A DNA stretch of 61,423 nt from Balneolales bacterium (lineage in GTDB: Bacteria > Bacteroidota > Rhodothermia > Balneolales > Cyclonatronaceae), in contig JAFIET010000014.1 of assembly GCA_020832405.1 (NCBI GenBank), positions 1 to 61,423 on the forward strand. The letters run 5' to 3'. Made by a program: the position numbers and the translations under genes. Position 1 is the first letter of the stretch. Each line of letters opens with the position of its first letter. Of this stretch, positions 9,621 through 17,366 are shown piece after piece. The notes beneath the pieces are model-generated. The model did no database searches, was not told the DNA's origin, and saw nothing but the letters and a program-made list of their open reading frames with translations.

Positions 9621-9644
9621 CAGGGACCGGTACGCATCACCCTG
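9621..9644 (-). repeat. Dispersed 24-nt intergenic repeat, copy 1
   Basis: Minus-strand reading starts CAGGGTGATGCGTACC and ends CCCTG. It matches the copy at 60496-60519 except at two adjacent positions, and the copy at 53577-53600 at about 20 of 24. It sits 18 nt from the stop of the S9 peptidase gene. The ends CAGGG/CCCTG are complementary and the centre holds GTAC. Confidence 0.6.
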
Positions 9645-9662
9645 AAAAAAAGGTGTTACGCA

Positions 9663-11717
9663 TTAATCGAAGGTGATGCCGAAATCGCTGAAGTTGAGGT
9701 AGGTCGGCGGTACGGGCTGGCTGGCGTCGCCTTTGAGGTAGGTATCGAACCAGCGGATCATGCGGAGGTTGTAATCGAGGCGTGAGGTTGCGCGTACGTT
9801 GCCGTGTCCCTCGTTCGGGTAGAGAATCAGGCGAAGGGGCACTTCCGGTTTACGCACCTTGATGTGGCGGTACAGCTCCAGCGACTGTGCGGGGTGTACC
9901 CGTGTGTCTTCAGCGCCGTGCATGATCAGCAGCGGGGTCTGGCTGCGGTCAACATAGTAAATCGGGCTGCGCAGCAGGTTGTCTTCCCAATAATCCCAGA
10001 TGCGCTTACGGGAGTGCACCAGGTACAGCTCTTCAGGGATGTCGCTCGTGCCCCACTTGGAAATATTGTTGCTGATACCCACAAACATCACACCGGCTGC
10101 AAAGCGGTCGGAGTAGTAGGTGCTCATCCAGGCGGTTGCGTAGCCGCCGTAAGAGCCGCCGGTAACGCCAACGCGGTCGGCATCAACAAGGCCGTCTTCA
10201 ATCAGGAAATCAACGCCGTCAACCACGTCATCAAACTCAGCGCCGGCAAGGTCGCCCTGCGAGGATTTAATGAACTCGAGGCCGCGCCCGGTGCTGCCGC
10301 GGTAGTTGGGGTAGAACACGGCATAGCCGCGGGCCGCCATCAGCTGACCCGGCAGAGAGTAGCCGGTGAGCCAGCCGTTGCTGTAGTGTGCTTCAGGGCC
10401 GCCGTGAACCACGGTAATGAGCGGGTAGCGCTGTGATTCGTTTTCGTTGAAAGGGCGGATGAGCAGGCCCTCAATCATGCGGCCGTCGCGGGCGGGGTAG
10501 GTCACGATTTCCTGTACGCCCATGGCTACGCTTTCCAGCCAGGGGTTGGTGTTGGTGAGGCGCTCGAGCGCATCGGCGCCACGACGCAGGATGTAAGCCT
10601 CACGCGGATGCTCGGGGGTTTCGACGGCAAAAGCCACGTGCCCGTTGTCGGATACAGAGAAGCTGCGCTTAACCGGCCCGCCGATATCGATCAGGCGCTC
10701 TTTGTTGCTGCCATCCGGCGCGATGGTTCCGAAGCTGCTCCAAACGCCCTCGCTTGCAATAAAGTGAATGGTGTCGTTGCGGGTCCATTTAATTTGCTCG
10801 TACTTGCCAAGGAAATCCGGGTTGATGTTGACCGGGGTGCCGCCGTCGGCGTCAACAACCATGATACGGCCGTCAATCGGGTCGTGAATGGAGTTTCCGG
10901 CGCGCAGGGCAATGCGGTCGCCGCTTGGGCTCCACTCGATCTGACCGATTTTTCCGGCATTATCCAAACGTGCTGTAAGTGCGCCGGTGTTGCTGTCGAA
11001 CACGTGCACGACCTGGAACATCAGCTCATCATCCACATTGGGAGTCGGTGCGATAGATGCTGCGATTTGCGCGCCACCGGGGGCAAAGCTCAGAATGTAG
11101 TACGAGCCGGCTACGCCAAGCTCAACAGTGCGGCGGTTTGAAGCGCTGAGGTCAACCACATAAGCCATCCGCTGCGGCCGGTTTTCTTCAAAGAAAGTGG
11201 GAGTGTAAGGCAGCGGATTTTCCGGCAGGTTCAGCACCTCATTGGCAAAGAACGCAAGCCGGCGGCCGCGGTCGTCCCACACGTAGCCCAGCATATTGGA
11301 GGTGTGCATAAACAGCTGCCGTACTTCACCGGTTAGCGGGTTGAGCTCATAAACGGCATTGAATTCGTCGCCATCCATGCGGGTTGTGAACGTGAAGCTA
11401 TCCATGGTAGGGCGCGCTGTGAGGCCGGTTGGGTTGCGGTCGAGCGGAACCTGACGGACTTCGCCGTTCATCAGATTCATATAATGAAGCTGAACAGATG
11501 AAGGCGCATTGTTCGTACGGGGGTCGGCCGGTACTACTTTGGTGAACGCAACGTGAGTTCCTTCAGAAGAGATTACTACTACGCCAACGTTTTCAGTCAT
11601 GGCCAGCTGCATGGGTGTAAGAGGCTGCTGTGCCTGTACTGTTGTTTGTGCAAAGAGCATCAGGCTAAGGGCCAAAGCTGCAAGCCAGCCTGATGGAGAT
11701 TTGAAAAGGTACCGCAT
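9663..11717 (-). CDS. S9 family serine peptidase (prolyl oligopeptidase/acylaminoacyl peptidase type), exported
   Basis: A 684-residue exported peptidase. The signal peptide is about residues 1-30 (LAALALSLMLF, then QAQ). A WD40-like beta-propeller covers roughly 40-400, and an alpha/beta-hydrolase S9 domain covers about 420-660. The catalytic Ser522 is in GGSYGGY, Asp604 in HGAEDTRVHP and His638 in EGHGN, so the triad is complete. Enzymes of this type cut oligopeptides or acylated N-terminal residues from short peptides; here it would act in the periplasm or outside. It is monocistronic: a terminator and repeat lie beyond its stop, and 295 bp separate it from msrA. The start ATG at 11717 leads straight into the signal peptide. 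Confidence 0.93.
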   Translation of the reverse strand: MRYLFKSPSGWLAALALSLMLFAQTTVQAQQPLTPMQLAMTENVGVVVISSEGTHVAFTKVVPADPRTNNAPSSVQLHYMNLMNGEVRQVPLDRNPTGLTARPTMDSFTFTTRMDGDEFNAVYELNPLTGEVRQLFMHTSNMLGYVWDDRGRRLAFFANEVLNLPENPLPYTPTFFEENRPQRMAYVVDLSASNRRTVELGVAGSYYILSFAPGGAQIAASIAPTPNVDDELMFQVVHVFDSNTGALTARLDNAGKIGQIEWSPSGDRIALRAGNSIHDPIDGRIMVVDADGGTPVNINPDFLGKYEQIKWTRNDTIHFIASEGVWSSFGTIAPDGSNKERLIDIGGPVKRSFSVSDNGHVAFAVETPEHPREAYILRRGADALERLTNTNPWLESVAMGVQEIVTYPARDGRMIEGLLIRPFNENESQRYPLITVVHGGPEAHYSNGWLTGYSLPGQLMAARGYAVFYPNYRGSTGRGLEFIKSSQGDLAGAEFDDVVDGVDFLIEDGLVDADRVGVTGGSYGGYATAWMSTYYSDRFAAGVMFVGISNNISKWGTSDIPEELYLVHSRKRIWDYWEDNLLRSPIYYVDRSQTPLLIMHGAEDTRVHPAQSLELYRHIKVRKPEVPLRLILYPNEGHGNVRATSRLDYNLRMIRWFDTYLKGDASQPVPPTYLNFSDFGITFD

Positions 11718-11831
11718 AGGTTATAGAATTAGGTTGTGGGTTAATGAAACAGATCCGTCTGCAGCAACATGTGCAGGGGGGATGCTGCAACAGCCCTGAA
11801 CAGGGCCTGGTACTGATCAAAGTGCGGAAAT

Positions 11832-11852
11832 CAGCTGACTGATTGTCAGCTG
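11832..11852. repeat. Perfect 8-bp inverted repeat
   Basis: CAGCTGAC, a 5-nt loop, then GTCAGCTG. It lies between the msrA terminator and the S9 peptidase start, about 115 nt upstream of the latter, so it would be in the leader or upstream control region of that gene. It could be a protein-binding site or simply a hairpin. No T-run follows it directly. Confidence 0.45.
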
Positions 11853-11863
11853 TTACAGCTCAT

Positions 11864-11910
11864 AAAAAAAGCACCCGCCGGTCTGAAAGGAACAGACCGG
11901 ACGAATGCTT
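11864..11910 (-). terminator. Intrinsic terminator downstream of msrA
   Basis: Read on the minus strand, the inner stem CCGGTCTG/CAGACCGG is extended by AGCA/TGCT and followed by a run of seven T. It lies about 100 nt beyond the msrA stop. Confidence 0.82.
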
Positions 11911-12012
11911 ATAAATAAGGAAAATCCGCCGATTTTGACGAATGAGAAAACACTTTTTAATGAAGCAGGCCAATAATTCAGCCTCTGTTCTTTATAGCTG
12001 CTTCGTTCGGGT

Positions 12013-12681
12013 TTAACGCCCGAAGCGCTCATCGAACAGGCGTTCAAATTTCCGGAGCTTGGGAATAATCACGACCTGGCAATACGCCTGATCAGGGTTC
12101 CGGTTGAAGTAGTTCTGATGGTACTCTTCAGCCTCGTAAAAGGCTTCGAGCGGCTCAATCTGCGTTACGATGGGGTTGGGCCAGATTTCTTCGGCATCGA
12201 GGCTTGCCTTGAGGCTTTCTGCGGAAGCGCGCTGTGCATCATTTTCATGGAGGATGATGGAGCGGTACTGCGGCCCGATGTCGTTGCCCTGCCGGTTGAG
12301 TGTGGTGGGGTCGTGTGTGCGGAAAAAAATCTCGAGCAGCTCTTCATAGCGCACCTGGTTTGGGTCGAACGTGACCTGAATAACTTCAGCGTGACCGGTA
12401 GTACCGGTGATGACCTGCCGGTAGGTGGGGTTGGTAACGTGGCCGCCTGCATAGCCGGATACAACGGAGTAAACCCCGTTAACCCGCTGAAAAACAGCTT
12501 CAACGCACCAAAAACAGCCACCGCCGAAAGTCGCTTTTTCTGCGTAATCGGGAATCATGTGTGCCGGAGTGTTGGTGTAGGTGGGGTTGGCAAAGGTGCG
12601 GTCCTGCGCTTTCGCGCCGTATGCAAACCAAAGAGCGGCAAGCAGGGCAAGCAGCAGCAGGATAAACGCGGTTTCTTTCAT
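12013..12681 (-). CDS. msrA: Peptide-methionine (S)-S-oxide reductase MsrA, exported/anchored
   Basis: Reduces methionine S-sulfoxide in oxidised proteins. The catalytic motif GCFWC is at residues 55-59 (nucleophile Cys56). The rest of the family pattern follows: YAGGHVTNPTY, GHAEVIQVTFDP, FFRTHDPTTLNRQGND and FYEAEEYHQNY. Unlike cytoplasmic MsrA, it begins with a hydrophobic segment at residues 5-23 followed by an AKAQ site, so it is probably exported or membrane-anchored in the periplasm. A Cys near the end (AYCQVV) may serve as the resolving Cys. No MsrB domain is fused or adjacent. It may be co-transcribed with the ArsC-like gene 84 nt upstream; the pair would both depend on thiol reductants. 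The ATG at 12681 starts the hydrophobic segment. Confidence 0.95.
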   Translation of the reverse strand: MKETAFILLLLALLAALWFAYGAKAQDRTFANPTYTNTPAHMIPDYAEKATFGGGCFWCVEAVFQRVNGVYSVVSGYAGGHVTNPTYRQVITGTTGHAEVIQVTFDPNQVRYEELLEIFFRTHDPTTLNRQGNDIGPQYRSIILHENDAQRASAESLKASLDAEEIWPNPIVTQIEPLEAFYEAEEYHQNYFNRNPDQAYCQVVIIPKLRKFERLFDERFGR

Positions 12682-12765
12682 AATCTGCCAGGTTTAGGAT
12701 GTGGAAGAAAATGCTCTCCTAAAGAGAACAGTAAACCAACACCCGGCAAGGGTGCATCATTCAGC

Positions 12766-13395
12766 TCAGGCAAGCAGGCGGGAGAACACGTAGTGCATTT
12801 CTCCGGCAATTTGTGCGGAGCGCTCGTCGTAGGTTTGGGCTTCCTGAGACGTATCGTCGCTGCTTTTGGGGTCGTTGTAGGTAATGCGGGCCCGAACCAG
12901 CGCACCGGGCACAATGGGGCAGTTTTGGTCTGCATCGGAGCAGGTCATCACGGCGATAAGCGGCCGTACAACAGCGGCATCATCCAGCGTTTTAGACCAC
13001 AGCTTCATGGGGGCTGTGCCGGCTTCATCGGCGAAGCGGCATAGGTAGCGCGGGTTCCCGGTTTCCCCGGGGTGCACAACTTCAAAACCGGTCCGTTCCA
13101 GCGATGCGACGGTGCGCTCGTTACAGGCCGTAACTTCGGTACCGGCTGATTCCATCATAAAAGGAGAATTGCCCCCGGTTACTGCGTATTGCACTACGCC
13201 GGCCCATACCCGGGAAAAGTGGCTGCGGCGGGAGTTGTGCGTGCACACAAACACAAACGAAGGTTTGGGGTCGTTGCCCATTGCCTCGCGCATCCGGCTT
13301 ATTTCGGCATCGAGGTGAGCTTTGCGATCGCCGGTAGGATAGAAATCTTCAGCGGCTTTAGTGAGAAAGGTGGCAACTCCGGGCAGTAATGGCAT
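12766..13395 (-). CDS. ArsC-like low-molecular-weight phosphatase (thioredoxin-coupled arsenate reductase family)
   Basis: A cytoplasmic protein with the low-molecular-weight tyrosine phosphatase fold. The P-loop is CTHNSRRS at residues 51-58 (Cys51 nucleophile, CX5R). A second motif, TCSDADQNCP, supplies Cys152 and Cys159, matching the CX6C redox pair of thioredoxin-coupled ArsC enzymes such as that of S. aureus pI258. Canonical ArsC has CTGNSCRS; here G is His and the inner C is Arg, as in a Bacteroidota subgroup usually named protein-tyrosine-phosphatase. Length (209 residues) exceeds classic ArsC (about 131) because of an N-terminal helical extension of about 45 residues and an insertion. 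No arsR, acr3 or arsB lies nearby, so arsenate may not be the real substrate. Confidence 0.82.
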   Translation of the reverse strand: MPLLPGVATFLTKAAEDFYPTGDRKAHLDAEISRMREAMGNDPKPSFVFVCTHNSRRSHFSRVWAGVVQYAVTGGNSPFMMESAGTEVTACNERTVASLERTGFEVVHPGETGNPRYLCRFADEAGTAPMKLWSKTLDDAAVVRPLIAVMTCSDADQNCPIVPGALVRARITYNDPKSSDDTSQEAQTYDERSAQIAGEMHYVFSRLLA

Positions 13396-13438
13396 GGGTT
13401 TAAGAATTAGGTAAACAAGCGGATTGAACGAGCGGGTG

Positions 13439-13711
13439 TTATTTTCTGCCGGTGAGCAGGCTCAGAATGGTAACAAAAACCACCGAGCCGATAATTGACC
13501 AGATTACTGGAAAGCTTTCCCCGCCGATCGTGAAGGTAAAAAGCTCGGGCAGGTTAAGCGTGCGGCTCAGCCAGGAACCGATAAGGGCACCGATAAAGCC
13601 CAGCACGATAGAAACCACACAGCCGCCTTTGGAGGAGCCGGCGATGGACTGACCGATGGAGCCGCAGACTCCGGCTACAAGAAGCAGGAAAATAAACTCG
13701 AATAAACCCAT
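13439..13711 (-). CDS. GlsB/YeaQ/YmgE family stress-response membrane protein
   Basis: A small inner-membrane protein of about 90 residues with three hydrophobic segments (about 2-22, 30-50 and 62-85). The glycine pattern GSIGQSIAGSSKGG followed by IVLGFIGALIGSWL is typical of the transglycosylase-associated/GlsB family. Its molecular role is not established in the family; members are often stress-induced. I start at ATG 13711 rather than at 13750, because the longer version would overlap the end of the preceding gene and has no membrane-protein features in the extra 13 residues. It lies 22 nt downstream of the nucleotidyltransferase gene and may share its transcript. Confidence 0.8.
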   Translation of the reverse strand: MGLFEFIFLLLVAGVCGSIGQSIAGSSKGGCVVSIVLGFIGALIGSWLSRTLNLPELFTFTIGGESFPVIWSIIGSVVFVTILSLLTGRK

Positions 13712-13733
13712 GAAAATTACCTTAATATTATGA

Positions 13734-14738
13734 TTAAGAGTGGGTGCCAACCTGCGAGTGGTCGCCCACGTGCAGGCTGCCGGTGTAGCCTTTTACCACG
13801 GCCGAAACCCCAACAGAGCTGTTGCTGAGGGCTGCGTTTTCTACCAGCGCGTTTTTGTTGATGATGCTGCTTTTGATGCTGCTGTTCCGCACAACTGCGC
13901 CGGATTCAATAACCGCGTTCGGGCCGATTTCGCAGTTTTCGAGGATGGCACCCTGCCCCACGTAAACCGGCTCGTGTATGGTGCAGCCGCTGTGCGCAAC
14001 TTCGGCTGCCGGGGTGGCATCGGTTTTGAGCACCTCGAAGGTGGTATCGAGCCAGTTCTGAATGGTGCCGCAGTCCAGCCATTCCTGAACGGTGGCGGGC
14101 CTGAAAACCTTGCCTTTGGCCAGCAGGGCTTCGATGGCGTCGGTGAGTTCGTATTCGCCCCGCGGACTCTTCAGGTCGTTTTCCACAATATTGGTGAGTT
14201 CGGCGCGCAGGGCTTCGCCTTCCTTAAAATAATAGACGCCGATGATGGCATGTTTGGAAACCGGATCCTTCGGCTTTTCTACAAAACCGGTAATGCGCCC
14301 GTTTTCCATGAGGGCAACGCCGAAGCTGGAGTAGTTTTCGACTTCTTTGAGCCAGATAGCAGCATCGGCATCCGAAACTTTTACGGGTCCGTTCGTGCTG
14401 AACAGGGTGTCGGCAAAGGCTACGATTACTTCACCCTGCATCGATTCCCGGGCGCAGTACACCGCATGGGCGGTACCGAGGGCCTGCTGCTGATAATAAA
14501 TGCTGCCTTTTGCGTTAAACCGCCCGGCCATATCCCGGAGCTGATTTTCCACATCGGTGCCGAAATCACCTAAAACAAAGGCAATTTCATCAATCGGTTT
14601 TTCGAGGCTTTCGCTGAAGGTTCTTACGATGCGCTCTACCATCATGGTGCCTGCGATGGGGAGCAGTGGTTTGGGGGTCGTATGAGAATGCGGGCGCAGC
14701 CGTGTTCCGCGGCCGGCCATCGGAATGATAAGCTTCAT
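13734..14738 (-). CDS. Sugar-phosphate nucleotidyltransferase with C-terminal left-handed beta-helix
   Basis: A 334-residue cytoplasmic NTP-transferase. The N-terminal Rossmann-like domain (1-235) has the signature AGRGTRLRP at residues 8-16 and TTPKPLLPIAG after it, FADTLF (metal-binding region near residue 108), GFVEKPKDP and EWLDCGT. Residues about 245-334 have hexapeptide-like repeats (VYVGQGAILENCEIGPNAV) of a left-handed beta-helix. This layout matches glucose-1-phosphate thymidylyltransferase-like and GlmU-like enzymes that activate sugar-1-phosphates; the exact nucleotide and sugar cannot be read from sequence. It is divergent from the MurF-like gene across 208 bp, which may share a control region. 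Both could serve envelope or glycan synthesis. Confidence 0.88.
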   Translation of the reverse strand: MKLIIPMAGRGTRLRPHSHTTPKPLLPIAGTMMVERIVRTFSESLEKPIDEIAFVLGDFGTDVENQLRDMAGRFNAKGSIYYQQQALGTAHAVYCARESMQGEVIVAFADTLFSTNGPVKVSDADAAIWLKEVENYSSFGVALMENGRITGFVEKPKDPVSKHAIIGVYYFKEGEALRAELTNIVENDLKSPRGEYELTDAIEALLAKGKVFRPATVQEWLDCGTIQNWLDTTFEVLKTDATPAAEVAHSGCTIHEPVYVGQGAILENCEIGPNAVIESGAVVRNSSIKSSIINKNALVENAALSNSSVGVSAVVKGYTGSLHVGDHSQVGTHS

Positions 14739-14946
14739 GTATGCTATTTAGTTGCTTTTTGATTAATGCGCCGAAAGATAGCAGATGTTGCTATCTTTAG
14801 CGAATCAAATCCCGGCCCGGGCTTTTCTTGTGCTATCAGGCTGGTTTATCCGCTATTGAAAGGCACGGTGTTTTCGGGCAGCTCACCGCTGCTTCCCCGG
14901 TTCCCATGCAGGTGCCCGTCCTGAATCCGCTAAATTATTTCTGCTT

Positions 14947-16581
14947 TTGAGTTACTTCATTTTCGTTGAGCTGGTCATTTTCCTGTTTCTCATTGTCGTT
15001 ACCCGGCACAGCTATATACGGACGACCCATTTCCTGCATGTTTTTCAGCAGCTCGGCTACAAATCACCGGAGTACTGGAAGTTTATCAAGGGGAATCAGC
15101 TGGGGGCTTTTGTGGTTACGGCCCACCTTTTTGCCCTGCCGCTTTTTTTGCTTGGCTTTTTTGAAGCCCGCTTTACCGTTACGGCCTATGCACTGCTGAT
15201 CAGTATTTTCGGGATGGGATTTTTCCTGCCCACAGCCTACATCCGGGCGGAGCGCCCCAAGAAGCCGCTGGTGTACACTCCCCGCCTCAGACGGCTTTTT
15301 GCGACGGTGATAGTGCTCTACGCCCTGCTTGTTCTGGCGGGCAGCGTGCCGGCCTGGCAGTTCCGCATTCTGCTGCCCGATGTTACCATACTCGCGCTTA
15401 TTTGGGTGCTGGCCGATATGCTCACGCCCCTGTTTATTTTGCTGGCCGCTTCGCTGATGAAGCCGGTCGAAAACCGCATTCAGGAGGGCTTTAAGCATCA
15501 GGCGCGGCAAAAACTGGCGCAGATGCGGGATTTGCGCATCATCGGCATTACCGGCAGCTACGGCAAAACTTCTGTGAAATTTATGATCAAAACCCTGCTG
15601 GAAGAGCGCTTCAGCGTTTGCTTTACGCCGGGCAGCTTCAACACCCCAATGGGGATTTGTAAGGTGATTAACAGCGACCTGCAGGCGCATCATCAGGTGC
15701 TGGTGCTGGAAATGGGCGCGCGCTATCGGGGCAATATTAAGGAACTGTGCGAAATTGCGCGGCCAAACGTAGCGGTGATTTCCAACGTGGGCAAGGCGCA
15801 TCTCGAAACCTTTGGCTCGCAGCAGATGATTGCCAAAACCAAGGGCGAGCTGTTACTGAATGCACAGCCCGATGCCACGGCCGTGCTAAATTCTGATGAC
15901 CCGCTTGTGATGGGCATGGAGCGCCGCCAAAGTATGCGCATGATCCCCGCCGGACTCGCAACCGGTATTTTTTCCGTGGAAAATATCAGCTATGGCCGTG
16001 AGGGCTGCTCCTTCACCCTCACTTTGAAAGAAACCGGCGAAAGCGCGCAGGTAACCACACGGCTGCTGGGTGAGCACACCATCCGCAACCTGCTGCTGGC
16101 TTTTGGGGTCGGGCACCATTTCGGGCTCCGGCTGCAAACCATGGCGCTGGCAGCTGCCCGTATTGAGCCGGTGGAGCACCGCCTCGAACTCAAGCCCGCA
16201 GGCGACATCACCATTATCGACGATGCCTTCAATTCGAACCCGATCGGGGCAAAGAATGCGGTTGATGTGCTGGCGCAGTTTACCGGCGGCCGCCGCTTCA
16301 TTATTACGCCGGGCATGGTGGAGCTTGGTGAGGAAGAAGAGGCCGAAAACAGGGCTTTTGGCCGGCACATCGGAAAGTCTGGCATTGAGGGCGTTTACCT
16401 GGTCGGGCCCCGGCGCACCCGCCCGATTTATGAGGGTATTATTGAAGCGGGCTACCCCGAAGCACAGGTGAAGGTTTTTGAGACCTTTTTTGATGCCCGC
16501 GATTACATGAATGAAACCAAACAGCCCGGTGATGTGGTGCTGCTCGAGAACGACCTGCCCGACGTTTACAACGAGAGCTGA
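14947..16581 (+). CDS. Membrane-anchored MurF-like Mur ligase family protein
   Basis: A 544-residue protein with two parts. Residues 1-165 contain about five hydrophobic helices (for example FVELVIFLFLIVV, VTAHLFALPLFLLGFF, VIVLYALLVLAG), which standard MurF lacks. Residues about 195-544 form a Mur ligase: P-loop GITGSYGKTS near 200-209, SFNTPMG, VLEMGARYRGNI, ISNVGKAHLETFGS, KGEL, NSDDP, the HRLE motif and DDAFNSNP, which matches MurF better than other Mur ligases. MurF joins D-Ala-D-Ala to UDP-MurNAc-tripeptide, but membrane-fused homologues may act on another amide bond. The start is a TTG at 14947; no ATG precedes the first helix. It is alone on its strand and divergent from the nucleotidyltransferase gene. 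Confidence 0.85.
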   Translation: MSYFIFVELVIFLFLIVVTRHSYIRTTHFLHVFQQLGYKSPEYWKFIKGNQLGAFVVTAHLFALPLFLLGFFEARFTVTAYALLISIFGMGFFLPTAYIRAERPKKPLVYTPRLRRLFATVIVLYALLVLAGSVPAWQFRILLPDVTILALIWVLADMLTPLFILLAASLMKPVENRIQEGFKHQARQKLAQMRDLRIIGITGSYGKTSVKFMIKTLLEERFSVCFTPGSFNTPMGICKVINSDLQAHHQVLVLEMGARYRGNIKELCEIARPNVAVISNVGKAHLETFGSQQMIAKTKGELLLNAQPDATAVLNSDDPLVMGMERRQSMRMIPAGLATGIFSVENISYGREGCSFTLTLKETGESAQVTTRLLGEHTIRNLLLAFGVGHHFGLRLQTMALAAARIEPVEHRLELKPAGDITIIDDAFNSNPIGAKNAVDVLAQFTGGRRFIITPGMVELGEEEEAENRAFGRHIGKSGIEGVYLVGPRRTRPIYEGIIEAGYPEAQVKVFETFFDARDYMNETKQPGDVVLLENDLPDVYNES

Positions 16582-16587
16582 CTGCTG

Positions 16588-16640
16588 ATGGCACGCGGAT
16601 TTAGCGGATCAGGGCTGATTTGCGCGGATTTTTTTAATGG
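16588..16640 (+). repeat. Intergenic repeat of the GCACGCGG...TTGCGCGGATTT type, copy 2
   Basis: Starts ATGGCACGCGGATTTA and ends GATTTGCGCGGATTT followed by more T. The same ends occur at 9397-9466. It sits directly after the MurF-like stop. A small hairpin AGGCTT/AAGCCT and a run of eight G follow at 16649-16671. Confidence 0.5.
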
Positions 16641-16727
16641 GTTTTCGGGGGGGGAGGCTTCACCAAGCCTGTGGCCGGCCTTTTGCTATGGTGCGGGACT
16701 GGTTGAGGGGCATGGAATTTGTCAACA

Positions 16728-16853
16728 TTAGTAGGCATGGTTCAGCGGTTTTGCAACGCGACGTTATGAGCCCTGCGAGTTGACTTCCAACAGTGTTTTT
16801 TCGGCACTTTACAGGCGGTAGCGAATGAAATCTTCCTGGCGGAATTCGTTCAT
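16728..16853 (-). pseudogene. Decayed HEPN-domain gene, partner of the MNT gene
   Basis: The ATG at 16853 overlaps the MNT stop codon by four bases (ATGA), the usual coupled layout of MNT-HEPN pairs. The frame reads MNEFRQEDFIRYRL, then a TAA, then SAEKTLLEVNSQGS, another TAA, then RRVAKPLNHAY and further stops. HEPN proteins typically begin with a RYRLERAEETLEEA-like helix and later have NRLYYAC; both are recognisable here with single-codon changes (Glu to stop, Tyr to Asn, Tyr to His). The remnant stays in one frame and is broken by nonsense changes, with nothing recognisable beyond about codon 42. The HEPN reading is an inference from short similarity plus gene order. Confidence 0.55.
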
Positions 16854-17170
16854 AGCAGTATTCCTTCGCGCATAACATTTTTATAAAATGGGGTAACCTT
16901 TTGTTTTTTATGCCACTCTTTAAGGGAATACACACTCGGGCTTATTATTTCGCCGGTTTCGAATTCAAGGTCGTAGAGCGGTGCAGTAACTTTGCGTTCC
17001 ATCTCAGATGTAACAACATCCGAGCTGAGCAGGATTAAAACATCCCAGTCGGATCGGGCATAAGCATCATCTCTTGCACGCGAACCGTACAGGTAAACTT
17101 TTGCATCAGGGTCATAATCTTGAATGGCTGCCTTGATGCGTTGCGTTATATTTGAACTTGATTTTCTCAT
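16850..17170 (-). CDS. MNT-type nucleotidyltransferase domain protein (minimal nucleotidyltransferase)
   Basis: A 106-residue protein of the minimal nucleotidyltransferase family. The core motif YLYGSRARDDAYARSDWDVL (residues 27-45) carries Gly29-Ser30 and the metal-binding Asp41 and Asp43 of the GSx...DxD signature. Such proteins are usually paired with a HEPN partner; in characterised pairs the MNT protein AMPylates and neutralises a HEPN RNase toxin. Here the catalytic motif is intact, but the expected partner immediately downstream is a pseudogene. The gene may therefore be a leftover or act on a HEPN protein elsewhere. The MurF-like gene lies convergently downstream and the LolC/E gene lies behind it. 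Confidence 0.85.
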   Translation of the reverse strand: MRKSSSNITQRIKAAIQDYDPDAKVYLYGSRARDDAYARSDWDVLILLSSDVVTSEMERKVTAPLYDLEFETGEIISPSVYSLKEWHKKQKVTPFYKNVMREGILL

Positions 17171-17366
17171 ATTTCAAGATACTTAAAGCTCATTAAAATT
17201 CACATCAGCGGGTAAACTGGTCTTGTGAGTTTACTGCACAATGCGGGTACACCTGCTAAGTTAGCCCCCAAAAAAAAATCTCGGGATTTTCCGTTGGTTT
17301 GGGGAGGCGGCCCTAACACGAAAGACCGTGATGCTCACGGCGTTTCCCCATAAAAAAATAAACCGG

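Noticed and set aside
12118-13044. 308-codon plus-strand frame across msrA and the ArsC-like gene
   Set aside because: Antisense to two genes with intact catalytic motifs; Gly/Cys-rich composition typical of shadows.
13740-14573. 277-codon plus-strand frame opposite the nucleotidyltransferase
   Set aside because: Antisense shadow of a gene with full family motifs.
16660-16935. 91-codon minus-strand frame across the MNT 3' end
   Set aside because: Different frame from the HEPN remnant and no similarity; the overlapping ATGA start at 16853 explains the region better.
16649-17280. Homopolymer runs (eight G at 16649, run of A at 17270) as phase-variable switches
   Set aside because: Neither run lies inside a gene or a recognisable promoter.
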